Below, in pieces: positions 53,701 through 64,000 of a stretch of 64,000 bases of DNA. Positions within the stretch are counted from its first letter, which is position 1; every line of letters begins with the position of its first letter. Origin of the DNA: Anaeramoeba flamelloides (Eukaryota; Metamonada; Anaeramoebidae); the NCBI GenBank assembly GCA_027625915.1, contig JANTQA010000023.1:18414001-18478000 (forward strand). The letters run 5' to 3'. A program made the position numbers and the translations under genes. Under the pieces are notes generated by a model, which ran no database searches, was not told the DNA's origin, and worked only from the letters and a program-made list of their open reading frames with translations.

Positions 53701-56414
53701 ACAAACAATCACAATAATACAATTGCATTCAAATTGGTAATAATTTTGATTTTTGTAAAATATGAAAATCATTTTTTTTCATCTTTTATTTTTATGTTTT
53801 CATTTCATTGTTTGAATTACGTAATTTGTTTTGTTGGATCAAAATTTTTTAGAACAATTCATAGTATGTTAAAGTCAAGTTGTTCAAAATAGAAGAACAC
53901 TCAAGTAAATTAGTTGGTAGTATCTAACCATTTGATCGATCAATAATCCTAATAGAATTTAAACAAATTTACTAATCTATTTTTTTGTTTTGCTCTCTCC
54001 AAAATTTTTAACACACTCTTGATTTATTTGTATTGATAATTATTTATTTATTGTTTTGTGAGTATTGTATAATATAAAAAAGTGTTAGCATTTCAATTGG
54101 TGAATGGTTCTAATTTGGTAAATCTTCTTGAATTGATTAAATAAGTTTTTTTTTTTCATAAATCGAATTTTGGTGTGTTAAAAATTTTGAATTGGGGTTT
54201 ATTTTGCGTTTGTCGATTTGACTGAAAATAATATTAATGAATTATTTCTAAAAGTCAATTTGTTTCTTCTTTTAATTGATTTCACCTTTCATTTTCAGGT
54301 TCTATTAATGTTTCCAATTAAAAACCGTGTTGGATTTTTTCTCACGTTTTACTTTGTTTTCTTAAATGACAAAACTAAATTGGTGAACTTAGTTTTCTTA
54401 GAAGACAATGATCAAACAAAACCTGTACACAGAGCATAAATCCCATATTTCAAAAGGAAACCCTTGTTATTTTTTTCTTCTTGTTCAATGCAACATCTAA
54501 TTGTATCCAATAGTATACCTACATTCAAATCAATTTTTAAGGTAAACACCTTGATGAGTTAAGTAATTTTTAAATTATTAATTGAATTATTTAACAATTT
54601 TGGTAAATATCTCAAATTTTCTGAAATTTATTGTTTTTTTTGATAAATTAAACTCTATTTTTTAACATAAATTTTCTAATTTGATCCTTCATTTTGAGAA
54701 TTTGTTTTTAAATAATAGAACTTTAAGAAACCATCACCATTTTTACTGATGGATTATTGTTGATTTCTTTGATCTTTTAATACATAGGTCTTTTTTTATA
54801 CTGCCATTTTCTAATTAATAAATGATAATTTTTTTTTCAAGTTCCCAGATATTATGTCCATAAATTGGTTGAAAAAATTCCAAGATCTTGATAAGATCAT
54901 TTGATAATAAAAGCCTTGAGATTTAATTGAGCTTTTTGCTGATTGGGCCTTTGAGATAAAATTTATTTTTCTTAATTTGAATATAATAGGTTAAAAAGAA
55001 ATATTACCTTTATTTTGAGACATAGGTTAAACAAGTTTGCACAGAGTTGTTTTAGCAACAGTAGACACTTTGTTTTTCGGCAAGTATCTTGCTTATTTGT
55101 TTGATCAAACAACTTTGTAAATATTAAAAAAGGAAAATTTTCCAAAATAATCAGAAAATTGCCTGTGAGGAAATTTCAAATCTTTTTTGTTTCTTTTTGG
55201 GCAAAACATAAAAAAAAATTTTTCAATAACAGTTAACCTTTGTGGAAAAAAAGTGAAACTGGAAAAAAAGTTCAACACAGTTTTTAATAGGGAACCTTAC
55301 TGAAAATTCAAAGTAAGATCAATGAAAAAAAGAATAAATAAATAAATAAAGACAAAATGAAGTATTCGCCACAATAGCAGTTTTTTTAATACTATCTTTT
55401 TAGTATGTGTTTTTCTTTGTTTGATCAATTATTAAATTTTTGTTGGAAAAATTGACTATTTTTGAGATCTCCAAAACCACACTAACAATTTCGATAAATA
55501 AGTAGATTTAAATTGTATTTGTTGGGTTGGTTGAAAATAATATAATGGATTATTATTAGAAGTTAATTGGTTTCTTCTTTTTATTGATTTTACTTTTTGT
55601 TTTCAGTAATGTTCCCAATTAAAAACCTTGTTTAACTTTTTTTCCACAACAGTAAGATATTAATAACTCAGGTTAAGAAAAAAAACCACAGCTATATTTT
55701 ATGAACAACATTTTTTTTTGCAAAAAAGCAAACAACTTTCAACACACGTTCTATTGGTGGAACTGTACTAATGTGATTTACCTTCAATAACAACATACTT
55801 TAATCTTTGGCTTCTCATTGGTAGACATTAATCCCTTAAGAAAGCAAGATTGGATCGAATTAAATCAATAGTCATTTAAAAATGAGAAAAAATTTACCGA
55901 TAAGCCAACCATTTGCAAACAGTTTACCGTCTTCACATAAATAGTAATTCGATTTGGCAATCATTTCAATTGATTTCACTTTTCTATTGTTTTCTTTTTC
56001 ATTAAAGAAAGGAACTGGCCGTATTTCTTCCCAAGTGCTGTTTTCATCATCAGAGATTGGGATTTCATAATCAACACAGTGTTCATAATCAGCTAAAGAG
56101 AAGACTTTCCCTGATTGGGTTAAAATTAAATAAGAACGATTGCCAGATTGGATATCTTTGATCTCTTCTTTTTCAATTGTGAATTTATTGCGAGCTATTT
56201 CGCTTTTGTTTGATTCTTCAATAAATTCTAATTCGTTTTTCCCTTTCCAAATTAAACAACGGTGGGCAAACCAAGCAACAATTTTTTTAAGACGATCTGG
56301 GTTTGTTAATTTGGTAATAGGCGTAAAATTAGGTAGTTCGAATTCTTTATCATTGTCAACAAGACAACTTAACAGACTTCCACTTACAAATATTTTAGAT
56401 TCTTTTTGTTCCAT
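50763..56414 (-). CDS. RCC1-like protein with two BTB domains
   Basis: Exons 56414-55898 and 52087-50763 join across a 3810-base GT-AG intron to 613 residues. The join creates LFANGWLIG-GNYQKLPILI, a regular RCC1 blade. RCC1-type repeats fill about residues 80-350: QSGNRSYLILTQSGKVFSL, IAKSNYYLCEDGKLFA, FVCGSNDDGQFGIGN and LITKEGKVFSCG. A first, diverged BTB fold follows at about 360-440 (CDSILI...LIHKLI) and a second, clearer one at about 450-600 (KDFHILV, PVHKLILLVRSGLFRDMF and the YFYTGEI helix). An Asn/Asp/Gly/Glu insert splits the second BTB. RCC1 plus BTB proteins usually act as scaffolds or Cul3 adaptors; that role is inferred. The ATG has an ACTAG site 14 bases upstream. A close paralogue of the BTB half is at 62752. 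Confidence 0.88.
52878..52949. repeat. GC-rich island of decayed short tandem units
   Basis: About 60% G+C over some 65 bases, against a background near 20%. It contains two related units, CCGTAGAATGCCGC and CCGTAGAGTGCTGC, and two CGCCAAGT blocks. A weaker relative (GCCATCAAGTGCTGTCAAGT) lies at about 61401. It is followed by a TA microsatellite. Confidence 0.6.
53034..53114. mobile_element. family I short foldback element, copy 2
   Basis: CTTTTCCAGAATTCAAAAGA is mirrored by AAATTCGGGAAAGGC; same loop order as 41821-41896. Confidence 0.5.
53150..53262 (+). repeat. dispersed repeat adjoining family I, copy 1
   Basis: Shares a TTA-rich block, TTAATTATTTTTCTTCTTCT, TTTTCTTTAATTA and CCTTTCTCTCAATAAATAAA, in order, with 61919-62022. 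In both places it follows a family I foldback, so foldback and tail may form one larger element. Confidence 0.5.
54190..54345 (+). mobile_element. family E element, right-end fragment
   Basis: Matches the last third of the family E copies: ACTGAAAATAATATTAATGA, GTTTCTTCTTTTAATTGATT, CATTTTCAGG and the TTTCCAATTAAAAACCGTGT tail. Confidence 0.55.
55231..55650 (+). mobile_element. family E TIR element, most complete copy
   Basis: About 420 bases. The left end (TGTGGAAAAAAAGTGAAAC, AGTTCAACACAGTTTTTAAT, GGGAACCTTACTGAAAA) is mirrored by the right end (TTTTCAGTAATGTTCCCAAT, TAAAAACCTTGTTTAACTTT, TTTCCACAACAG), giving terminal repeats of up to about 75 bases. No coding capacity. Within the RCC1/BTB intron. 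Confidence 0.65.
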
Positions 56415-57833
56415 TTTGATTTTTTAATTCTAGTGAAAGTTCTTTTATTTTTTTTTGCTATTGTTCACAAATAAAAAAAGATTTTGAAAAATACGAAAAA
56501 ATGGGGTGTTTTATTACTAACAAAAAATTGCAACTCATAAAAAATTCAAGTTCATTTCCTATATTGTTTTCCGTTCAAATATTTCTTTGACAAAAAATAT
56601 TGTCAAAAAAAGAATTTTTTTTAATGGTTGTTGAAACCCTTAATTTTTGATCAAAATTTTTCTATTTAAGCGTCTCCTAACTTATCTGTACCTCCTTCAT
56701 ATTCAAAGAGTAACTTATACTTTTAAAATGACAATGTGAAGGAACCTTTCCTTTGATTCAAAAAAGTAACAGGAAATTATAACAAGACTAAATAAGTTAA
56801 GTGAATGTAAATTGTTAGTTGGTAAAAAAAAACAAATCAATTCTAAACTTGATTTATTTGACACCAAGCTATAATTTCTACAATTTGAAATAAATAGTTT
56901 TCTTTCATTATAAATCAATTTAATTCAATGTAACCCAATATTGATTATTATATAACAATCTATTATTTGGTAAAGTAAAGATTTTGGTATATTATTCTTT
57001 GAGGAAAAAAAAAAAGAAAAAAAAAATCTTGGAGATCGTATAGAGTAGCAAAGAATAACCCTTCGAAAGTTCTACTATTATATTCAAAATTAAAATCAAC
57101 AACAATACAAATTGGATATTGACTTTTTCTCCACCCTCATTTTTTTTTTGTAAAAAATGATATCCATTAATTGTTGATTGATAATAATTTACACGAAGTA
57201 TATTGGTATATATTATATTTAAATAATACACCCATAAATTCATATTAAAACAATTTTCAATTTCAAAAAGTAAACTTACTTGGGAATTACCAACTTTTAA
57301 AAAATTATTGTTATTGTTTATTAATTTTTTTTCTAGAAAGTTAATTGGAAGTATTTAATGTTTTTTTACTAATCATCAGATTTATTTAAACCCAAATTAA
57401 TCTAATTTTCTTGGTTTTAAAAGTTATTGTTTTTTTAAAAAGAGTCAAAAAAGTCAAAAGAATTACAAAACCCCAATTTTCTGTAAATTGAGGAATAATT
57501 TTGATTTTTTTTTTATATTTAACAATCATTTTTTCATTTTTTGTTATCATTTTATTTTTTCAACTACATGATATTTACTTTGAATATGAATTTATTTTTT
57601 TTGTATGATTTATTTTGAGTTAAATTTATGCTCTTGTAAATAGAAAAATTCCAAGAAAATTTTTTGATGGTATCTAATATTGTAAAGTTATAAATTTTTT
57701 ATTTCACTTATTTCTAGAAAAGTCCAACAAAAAATTACTATATATCAATTCTTTTTTAGAATTGAAAGTTAAGAATAAATAAGAAACAGGTAGAATAACA
57801 AATACCAGATAATAGTTGATATACAGTCAGTTT
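56415..57833. other. intergenic, nothing firm
   Basis: 5' side of the RCC1/BTB gene. A block near 56920-57010 (ATTATTTGGTAAAGTAAAGA) resembles 34845-34870 and may belong to another repeat family. Minus-strand frames at 56715 and 56992 are unsupported. Confidence 0.35.
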
Positions 57834-58019
57834 CACTTTTAAGGCACAAACTTTCATCGAAATTTAATACACAAAAAAAATCTCAAATTAAGGCACAAAA
57901 TGTAGAATTTTTTTTTTACAATTTATTTTACTAGAATCCAAATTTTGTGCCTTAATTTGAGATTTTTTTGAAACCTTAAATTTTGTTGAAAGTTTGTACC
58001 TTAAAAGTGAAACTGACTG
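57834..58019. mobile_element. family A foldback MITE, intact-looking copy
   Basis: A 186 bp palindrome with ends CAGTCAGTTTCACTTTTAAG and its mirror image, TA on both sides. Directly abuts a family B fragment at 58023. Confidence 0.8.
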
Positions 58020-58022
58020 TAA

Positions 58023-58110
58023 GAGAAAAGTGAAAATGTGCAAAAATGATTTCAAAATAATTTTTTTATCTAATATCCATTCAAACTTTATAAAAACATT
58101 TAATTTATTC
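58023..58110 (-). mobile_element. family B element, small fragment
   Basis: Read in reverse it matches the left part of family B: the AAATCATTTTTGCACATTTT block and the ATATTAGA...GTTTGAATGG block. The flanking family A element seems to have inserted at its edge. Confidence 0.4.
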
Positions 58111-58414
58111 ATTAAAATCGTAATTTTTTAAATTGAAAATACTTCAAAATTTCAGTTAATTTATTAATAAATAGTCCTGAAAAAAATACTGTAAATGAAA
58201 ATGACTAGAGTAAACGTTTTTTTTTTTGTTGATACGAGTAAAATATTTTTGTAATTTCTTTTATTTATTTTATTTTAGATTAAAACTTTGAAAATTATTA
58301 CATGTAACTTATTAGAATGATGATTAATTATATTATCATGTTCAAAAAAATTTTTTAGCCAAACAAAAAACAAGAAAAAAATACCAATATCAAAATTACT
58401 AGTAAATCTTAATA

Positions 58415-58608
58415 CAGTCTGTTCCACTTTTAAGGCACAAACTTTCAACGAAATTTAAGGCACAAAAAAATCTCAAATTTAGGCACAAAATTTAGAATTT
58501 TTTTTTTACAATTTATTTTACTAGAATCTTAATTTTGTTCTATAATATGAGATTTTTATAGTACCTTTAATTCTGTAACATTTTGTACCTTAAAAGTGGA
58601 ACTGACTG
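58415..58608. mobile_element. family A foldback MITE, copy
   Basis: A 194 bp copy with ends CAGTCTGTTCCACTTTTAAG and CTTAAAAGTGGAACTGACTG's outer part. TA on the left, AA on the right. Lies 395 bases from the copy at 57834, in the same orientation. Confidence 0.75.
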
Positions 58609-58683
58609 AAAAGAAATATTTTTTTTTCACAAGCAGTAGATCTACTTGGATTATTCAACAATTTATTGATTATTCTAAGCTCC

Positions 58684-58880
58684 ATCCAAAAATTTGGGGC
58701 AAAAAAATATCCATCAATATAATAATAAATTCTTTATTCAGTTATTAAACTCAAAACTTTAGACAAAAAAAAACGAAGCCATTAATAATAATAAAACTCT
58801 TGATTAAAATTTGTGTTTATTGATCAAAGTTCGAAGAATAAAAAAAAAAAAAAAAAAAAAAAATTGCCCCTAATTTTTGG
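58684..58880. mobile_element. family K-like element, diverged
   Basis: TCCAAAAATTTGGGGCAAA at the left is mirrored by TTGCCCCTAATTTTTGGA at the right, about 160 bases apart, resembling the inner part of the family K terminal repeats. An A run fills part of the interior. Confidence 0.45.
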
Positions 58881-60355
58881 AAAAATATCCAAAATTAGTA
58901 ATGTCTATTTAACAATCTTTAGTTCGATCTTTTTTTTCAATTTTTTTTTTTGATAATGTGTAAAATCATACTTCAATATATATTTTGATTTGATCTTTAG
59001 ATTTTTTGTTTTTCATTTGATCATTAACTTTTTGTTTTTCCCATAAACTTTTTTTTGTTTTTTTTTTTTTTTTTTTTTTCTTTTTTAAAACATTTAAAAA
59101 AAGCAAACTAAATGAAAAAAAAAAAAAAAAAAAACCTTTTTATTTTTTCTTTTTTTTTTGTTTATCTCGCCTCTTTAATTGAAGTGTAAAACTGTTCTGA
59201 GCAATTTTTCCACCAAATTCCATCGAAGTCAACTCAATTGTTTAGAATCAAAAGAATTTTTGGTTGATTTCTTATCACATCTCTTCTGAACTTTGTTAAA
59301 TTTTGGACAATAATAATAAAAAAGTAAAAATGAAAAAAATGAAGAATTCGAAAAAATAATGAAATGAGAAATTTGACTCAATTATTTTTTCAAAATTAAA
59401 AATTTTGCAAAATAATTTTAATTCAAAAAAAATATTTAGAATCCATTAATAAAACTTCAAAATACAAGAAATTAAGTATGATATGTTAAAAAACATATTA
59501 TTGTTGTACATTTTGTATAATTGAATTAATATTAAGAAATAATTATTGAAATAAAAAATGTCCTATATTATTGGAAATAGCTTATAGATACACCACTTAA
59601 ATGAATTTTTTTTAGAATTATTAAGGTATTCTTAATTATATTTTTTGGTTATGAAAAGGAGTTGATATTAAATAAAAGAAATTGTTAAGCAATTTCCTAG
59701 GTATTAACAATTAAAAATCTAGTCCAGTGTTATTACCATATGCAATATTTTTTTCAAGGCTATATTTCTATGTATTTCTTTTTTGATAAAGATCTATCAA
59801 ATATTCCCTCAAATACCCAAAAACTGAAAATACTCGAAAATTTTTTGTAACTATTACAAAAAAACCTTTTTGGCTACTTATGAGAAACTCTAGTGTCAAT
59901 ACACTCTATTTAAAGGTAAAATTGGAATTTTGTGAGAGAATTTTTTTTTGGTTGAAAATTACAAAATGTGAACAATTTTAATTTTGAGTAAATAGTATTC
60001 AACTTGTTTAGTGTGAAAAAAATTGGGATCTAAGGCACCTGTAACATTTATAATCATTACGATATGGTATTTAACAAATTAGAGATCCGTCTTTGTTATG
60101 ATATTTTCTAATTGTGTATTATTATTCATAATTTTGAGTAGGAATTTTTATACAATCCAAAAATAACCCAGCAAAATTAATTATGAAACACATAAAATAC
60201 CTTTTCCCAAGACAACGTAATATAAATTTGATTGAAATTTCCACCCAGAAGAGAAAATGGTTTAATATAAACATGATAGTCCAACACATCATATCAAACC
60301 CACCCTAGTTTACCAATTTAAACCACCCAAACCAAAAATTTCACTGTAATATACT
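58881..60355. other. intergenic, no supported gene
   Basis: Long T and A runs near 59050-59160. A 27-codon minus-strand frame starting MEFGGKIAQNSFTL (near 59230-59150) runs into an A tract and is not called. Confidence 0.35.
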
Positions 60356-60581
60356 TAAGCCAAATTTCAAAATTAGGGGCAAACTTTTTTCTTATTATTA
60401 TTATCTTTTTTTCATTTCTATTTCAATAAATTAAATGATTACACTATTTTTTTATTTATTAATCTATATTGGTTATTATCTCTAAAAACTTTAGTAAAAT
60501 ACATTATTATTCAAAAAAAAAAACAATTAAACAGATTTTTTTCTGATGGAAAATTTGCCCCTATTTTTGAAATTTAGCTTA
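60356..60581. mobile_element. family K MITE, copy 2 (226 bp)
   Basis: Same length and orientation as 5366-5591, with ends TAAGCCAAATTTCAAAATTA and TTTTTGAAATTTAGCTTA. Its terminal repeats are closer to each other (GGGGCAAA against TTTGCCCC) than in copy 1, so this copy is the better guide to the original. Confidence 0.75.
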
Positions 60582-61298
60582 TTAGTACCCACCCCAACAA
60601 GTATTTACATACCGAAATACACTCAAACGATACCCAAAAAAAAAAAAAAAAAATAATTTTTTTGAGAATAAAAATTTATTATTTCGACATAAAAATTTCT
60701 CCATGTATACTATGATTTCTTAATAGGTATAAGTAAGTGTTTTTTTCAGTCATAAAATAATTTTCAGTATTTTTTATTTTTGGGTATCTTCAGGGATGTT
60801 GAAAATATTTCTCCAAAAAAAATCACACAGTGGTTTCAATTTTGCTTAATAATTGATTTTCTTCATTTTATGTTTTGCAAATATTATAAATAATAAATAA
60901 TTGTTAACATTAATCATATTTTTAAAAAAAAGAAAACTAAAAAAAATGTGATTATTCTACTAAAAATTATGAAAACATAAAACATTTCAGTTGGTACAGT
61001 GGAAGATATAACTTTATCAAGATCAAATTGAAAAATTTTTTTTCAAAAATTCTCAACAAGAAACTATATGAAAAAGTTACACTTTGATAAAAATACACAG
61101 AAACTCTGTAAGATGATTAATCAAAATTATGAAAATTATTATTCTTGTCGGGAATTTTGTATCAAAGCTCCTCCAAGATTTTATGGTTAGAAAACTTAAG
61201 GTAATAAAGAAAAAGTAAGAATAACAAATTGAAAACAAAAAATACTTAAAATAGTTAAAAAAATATTTATAAATTCAAGTAACTACTGCCTGGCTCTG
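60582..61298. other. intergenic, nothing recognised
   Basis: AT-rich DNA without ORF or recognised repeat. Confidence 0.35.
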
Positions 61299-61384
61299 AG
61301 AGTTGTGGAATACCAATTATTAATCACAGAATGTAGAATTTTTATCTGTAACAATATTCTTTCTATTGGATTTTACCCCTCCTG
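61299..61384 (-). repeat. family H short repeat, copy 3
   Basis: Reverse orientation relative to 22683 and 41919; contains AGTTGTGGAATACCAATTAT and TCTTTCTATTGGATTTTACC. Confidence 0.5.
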
Positions 61385-61554
61385 AGAATTCTGGGAACAT
61401 GCCATCAAGTGCTGTCAAGTACTTAGGTTTTCTTGAAGCTTTCTGTTCTATTTATTAAATTTATTGATTTTTCAAATAAACAGAAAACTCAAAAAAACCT
61501 AAGAACACTTCATAAATAAAACTAAAACTCAAGAAAATTCAACTTCAATTTTTG

Positions 61555-61880
61555 TTATGTTTTCCAGAATTCAAAAGAATAGAATATAATTAAGGATTTA
61601 ACTAAATTAATTCGAATTCAAAAAAGATCACTACATTTTTTTTAATTTGAGAAATAAAAAGACACTTTTTGAATTTTTCTTTTAATTTCTTAAATTAAAA
61701 AAAGTCAATGACATTTTTCAGAACCCGAAAGAATTTAATAAAAATAAGACTTTTACCGAATTATTTTGAATTCTGTATAACCTAAACAAAAGTCCCCCAA
61801 GTAACTAGGTTTTCTAGAATTTAAAATAAGAGAGTAAAATCTTTGATTTAACTGAAGTATTTTAAATTCTGGAAAACCTA
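61555..61880. mobile_element. cluster of three family I foldbacks
   Basis: Units at about 61555-61625, 61711-61786 and 61806-61880, each with a TTTTC(C/T)AGAATT left arm and an AATTCTG(G/T) right arm ending ACCTA in the better copies. The last is nearly perfect: TAGGTTTTCTAGAATTTAAA against AAATTCTGGAAAACCTA. Confidence 0.55.
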
Positions 61881-61918
61881 ATTGTCTCCTTTTTCTTTTA
61901 ATTTAGTTATGGAAATGA

Positions 61919-62022
61919 TATTATTATTAAGATTTTATATTTTAATTATTTTTCTTCTTCTTCTTCTTCTTTTATTTGGATAATATTTTCTTTAATTACC
62001 CCTTTCTCTCAATAAATAAATG
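61919..62022 (+). repeat. dispersed repeat adjoining family I, copy 2
   Basis: Counterpart of 53150-53262, including a CTT microsatellite and TTTCTTTAATTACCCCTTTC before CTCAATAAATAAAT. Followed by a short C run near 62064. Confidence 0.5.
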
Positions 62023-62751
62023 ATTGTTAACGTATAATTTTTTTAATATATCTAATTATCTACACCCCCCCCCCTCCAAATGAAATTAATAATTTTAACT
62101 TTTCAAAAATTGAATTTTAGTAATTTAAAAAAAAAAACAAAAATATTTGGTATTGAAAACTAAAAATATCCTTTTATTTATAAGATCCAAAGTAAAATAA
62201 TTGGTTTACCAATTATTATTTGAATAATTATTGTCGATTTTGGGAAACTGATATTGAAATAGTTATATAATCAATAACATATCAAAGTTCCACATTAATA
62301 CAATAGAGAGTTATTAAAAAAAATATTTTTTTAATCGTAATAAAAAAGAGCAACTTAAATCAAAATTGAAGAAATCAGAATACTTTGATTATATTTTAGA
62401 TGTTTGTAAACTAAGAATTACATCAAATAATATTTTAAATCTCTGAAATAATTTAATATGTTTTTATAAAATGAATTGAAATATTATTTAATATTGTTAA
62501 AAGTAAAATACTTGGGGGAACAAAATAAATTCAATATTTAAAAAAAAAAAAAAAAATACTACAAATTAAAAATGTAAAATCAATGATTATTTTTTTTTTT
62601 TATTTTTAAAATTCCCTTTATTATTTTGTGTTAAAAGAATTTAAAATTGATAAAATTTATAATATTTTGATTATTATTTCAAATATCAAAGACCTGTACT
62701 AATTAACAAACCGACGTAATAATAAGAATCCTTTTTTCGAAAAAAAAACCA
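62023..62751. other. intergenic, 3' side of the BTB gene
   Basis: AT-rich with A runs; no gene or recognised repeat. Confidence 0.35.
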
Positions 62752-63681
62752 TTACTTTTCCATATATTTACTTGAAGGATAACCATAATTTCCGATCAAA
62801 TAATTAAAAGAACAGTTGGGATTTAATTGGTAATAATCTGCTGTATCTAATAATTCATTTATAATTTCATCATTCAATTTTTTTCTTTCTATATTTCCAG
62901 TATATAAATATTTGATTAAAATTTGCATTGCCTCGATTGATAAGCCATAAAAATCTTGTATTTGATCAATATTGGGATCATTAATATTTGAAAACATTTT
63001 TCGAAATAAACCGCTTCTTGACTGTAAAATAAATTTATGAACTTTTATTTCTTTATTAATACCATTTAATAGGATTGTGAATTTTTTTGATTTTTCATCT
63101 TTATATAATTTTTCCATTGAAAGTTTTAAATTATATTTTTTTGGATCAATTTGCAAATTAAATTGAGATAGAATTTTTTCAAAAATTATTAGATTAGTAT
63201 AACCCTTTTCCTTTTCCTTTTCCTTTTCCTTTTCTCTTTTCTTTTCATTCCCCTTCTCGCACCATTCTTCTTCCTCTTTGTCGAAATCCAAATACATATG
63301 GATGCCATAACTTCTCTGTGTGATTCCTGATTCACGATTTTTGGTAATTTTTTTATGATCTTGATCAGTTTCATCATCAGATGGATTTTTATCATAATAA
63401 ATCCATTTTAAAAAAACGTTAATATCCTTTTTTTCATATTTCTCAAGTATAGTTTTAATATCTTCAATTTTCTTTTGAGTTCTCCATTCCAAATAGAATT
63501 TATGAACTTTGATCCCTTTGATTTCATAATCAGTAAATTCCTTATTTCTAAGAAATCCTTTAAAATCTTCATGTATAGCATTATAATTAGCATCTATTAA
63601 TTGTTTAAGTAAAGGCCTATTCTTTTGTCTAGAATACAATGTTATAAATCTTCTAAAATACCGTGTACTAAATATTCCTTC
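62752..63681 (-). CDS. C-terminal exon of a second RCC1/BTB-type protein, partial
   Basis: Final exon, about 309 residues, opening at an acceptor-like TTAATAG before 63681 and ending in TAA. Two BTB folds follow one another: a diverged one (about residues 25-100 of this exon: DYEIKGIKVHKFYLEW) and a clearer one near the C-terminus (LYKDEKSKKFTILL, IKVHKFILQSRSGLFRKMF and IKYLYTGNI). Both align with the protein at 50763, including the shared LYKDE.SK.F bridge, so these are paralogues. A Glu/Lys run (KEKEKEKEKEK) separates the folds. The N-terminal part, expected to hold RCC1 repeats, should lie beyond the window end. No start codon is claimed. Confidence 0.8.
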   Translation of the reverse strand, partial: EGIFSTRYFRRFITLYSRQKNRPLLKQLIDANYNAIHEDFKGFLRNKEFTDYEIKGIKVHKFYLEWRTQKKIEDIKTILEKYEKKDINVFLKWIYYDKNPSDDETDQDHKKITKNRESGITQRSYGIHMYLDFDKEEEEWCEKGNEKKREKEKEKEKEKGYTNLIIFEKILSQFNLQIDPKKYNLKLSMEKLYKDEKSKKFTILLNGINKEIKVHKFILQSRSGLFRKMFSNINDPNIDQIQDFYGLSIEAMQILIKYLYTGNIERKKLNDEIINELLDTADYYQLNPNCSFNYLIGNYGYPSSKYMEK

Positions 63682-64000
63682 CTATTAATTAATTTTATTT
63701 AAAGAGTAAATTATTATTAATAATATTATTTTAATTTTAATATTTTTTTGGTTTAGAATTGTAGATAGTTTATGTTATATATTTGGACAAAAATTAAAAA
63801 AAAAATATTTAATAAAAGTACTCATTAAAATAAAATAATTATAATATCATTGTAGAAATCCAATTTAAATGATTTAATATTGTTGAATCATGAAATACTA
63901 ATTATATTGGGATTCAATTTTTTTTCTTTGATTTGATTTAATTGATTACAAAAACTTTAATTTATTTCTCAAAATTAAGTTTTTTTTATAGTACAATAAA
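63682..64000 (-). other. probable intron of the partial BTB gene
   Basis: AT-rich sequence upstream of the acceptor at 63682, with no open segment resembling RCC1 repeats, so the preceding exon is probably outside the window. Confidence 0.4.

Larger units (their letters stand above)
52088..55897 (-). other. 3.8 kb intron of the RCC1/BTB gene
   Basis: Donor GTAAAT at 55897 and acceptor AAAATAG before 52087. It contains family E copies (55231-55650 and 54190-54345), a family I foldback (53034-53114), a GC-rich island (52878-52949) and a block (52257-52297) repeated in reverse near 48850. The open frame at 54218-54439 runs over a family E fragment and is not a gene. Confidence 0.8.

Noticed and set aside
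59150-59232. 27-codon frame MEFGGKIAQNSFTL... on the minus strand
   Set aside because: Ends in a poly-Lys run from an A tract; too short and without context.
1-64000. tRNA, rRNA and CRISPR arrays
   Set aside because: Looked for TpsiC-arm-like motifs and regularly spaced repeats by eye; none convincing. A tRNA scan would be decisive.

Overview
The window is nuclear DNA from a very AT-rich, intron-bearing single-celled eukaryote. Coding exons are rich in Lys, Asn, Glu and Ile. Introns use GT-AG sites and every stop codon I could place with confidence is TAA. The gene content points to an amoeboid or flagellate protist of the Anaeramoeba kind: a heterotrimeric G-alpha, a neurofibromin-like RasGAP, RCC1 proteins with two BTB domains, and proteins padded with charged low-complexity runs. 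The taxon is inference; no rRNA or organelle marker lies here.

Layout. 1-2204: mostly non-coding, with a possible small two-exon gene (1383-1708). 2205-4005 (-): two-RRM RNA-binding protein, three exons. 4006-9580: no gene; a pile of nested DNA-transposon relics. 9581-15040 (+): RasGAP with Sec14/PH-like tail, two exons split by a 2.4 kb intron. 15041-20676: second transposon pile. 20677-21517 (-): cytochrome b5 domain protein, two exons. 21518-26547: repeats. 26548-33048 (-): complete six-exon G-alpha subunit with one 4.5 kb intron. 33151-35083 (-): five exon-like segments of an unrecognised helical protein, ending about 100 bases before the G-alpha start. 35191-39207: nested repeats. 39420-40155 (+): ribosomal protein eS24, two exons. 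43883-47068 (-): 1061-residue repeat-rich coiled-coil protein with a Csm1/Pcs1-like (monopolin) C-terminal domain. 49180-49376 (-): possible terminal exon. 50763-56414 (-): RCC1-like protein with two BTB domains, split by a 3.8 kb intron. 62752-63681 (-): last exon of a paralogue of that protein, cut by the window end.

The genes were assembled by joining exons at GT-AG sites that keep frame and restore family motifs. They do not form an operon or visible system. G-alpha, RasGAP and the RCC1/BTB proteins are all signalling components, but nothing in the sequence shows that they act together. Most non-coding space, including the giant introns, is made of short terminal-inverted-repeat elements without a transposase (families named A to N here). 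These are often nested, and some have a TA target duplication that can be read directly. No tRNA, rRNA, CRISPR array, virus-like element or complete transposase gene was recognised.
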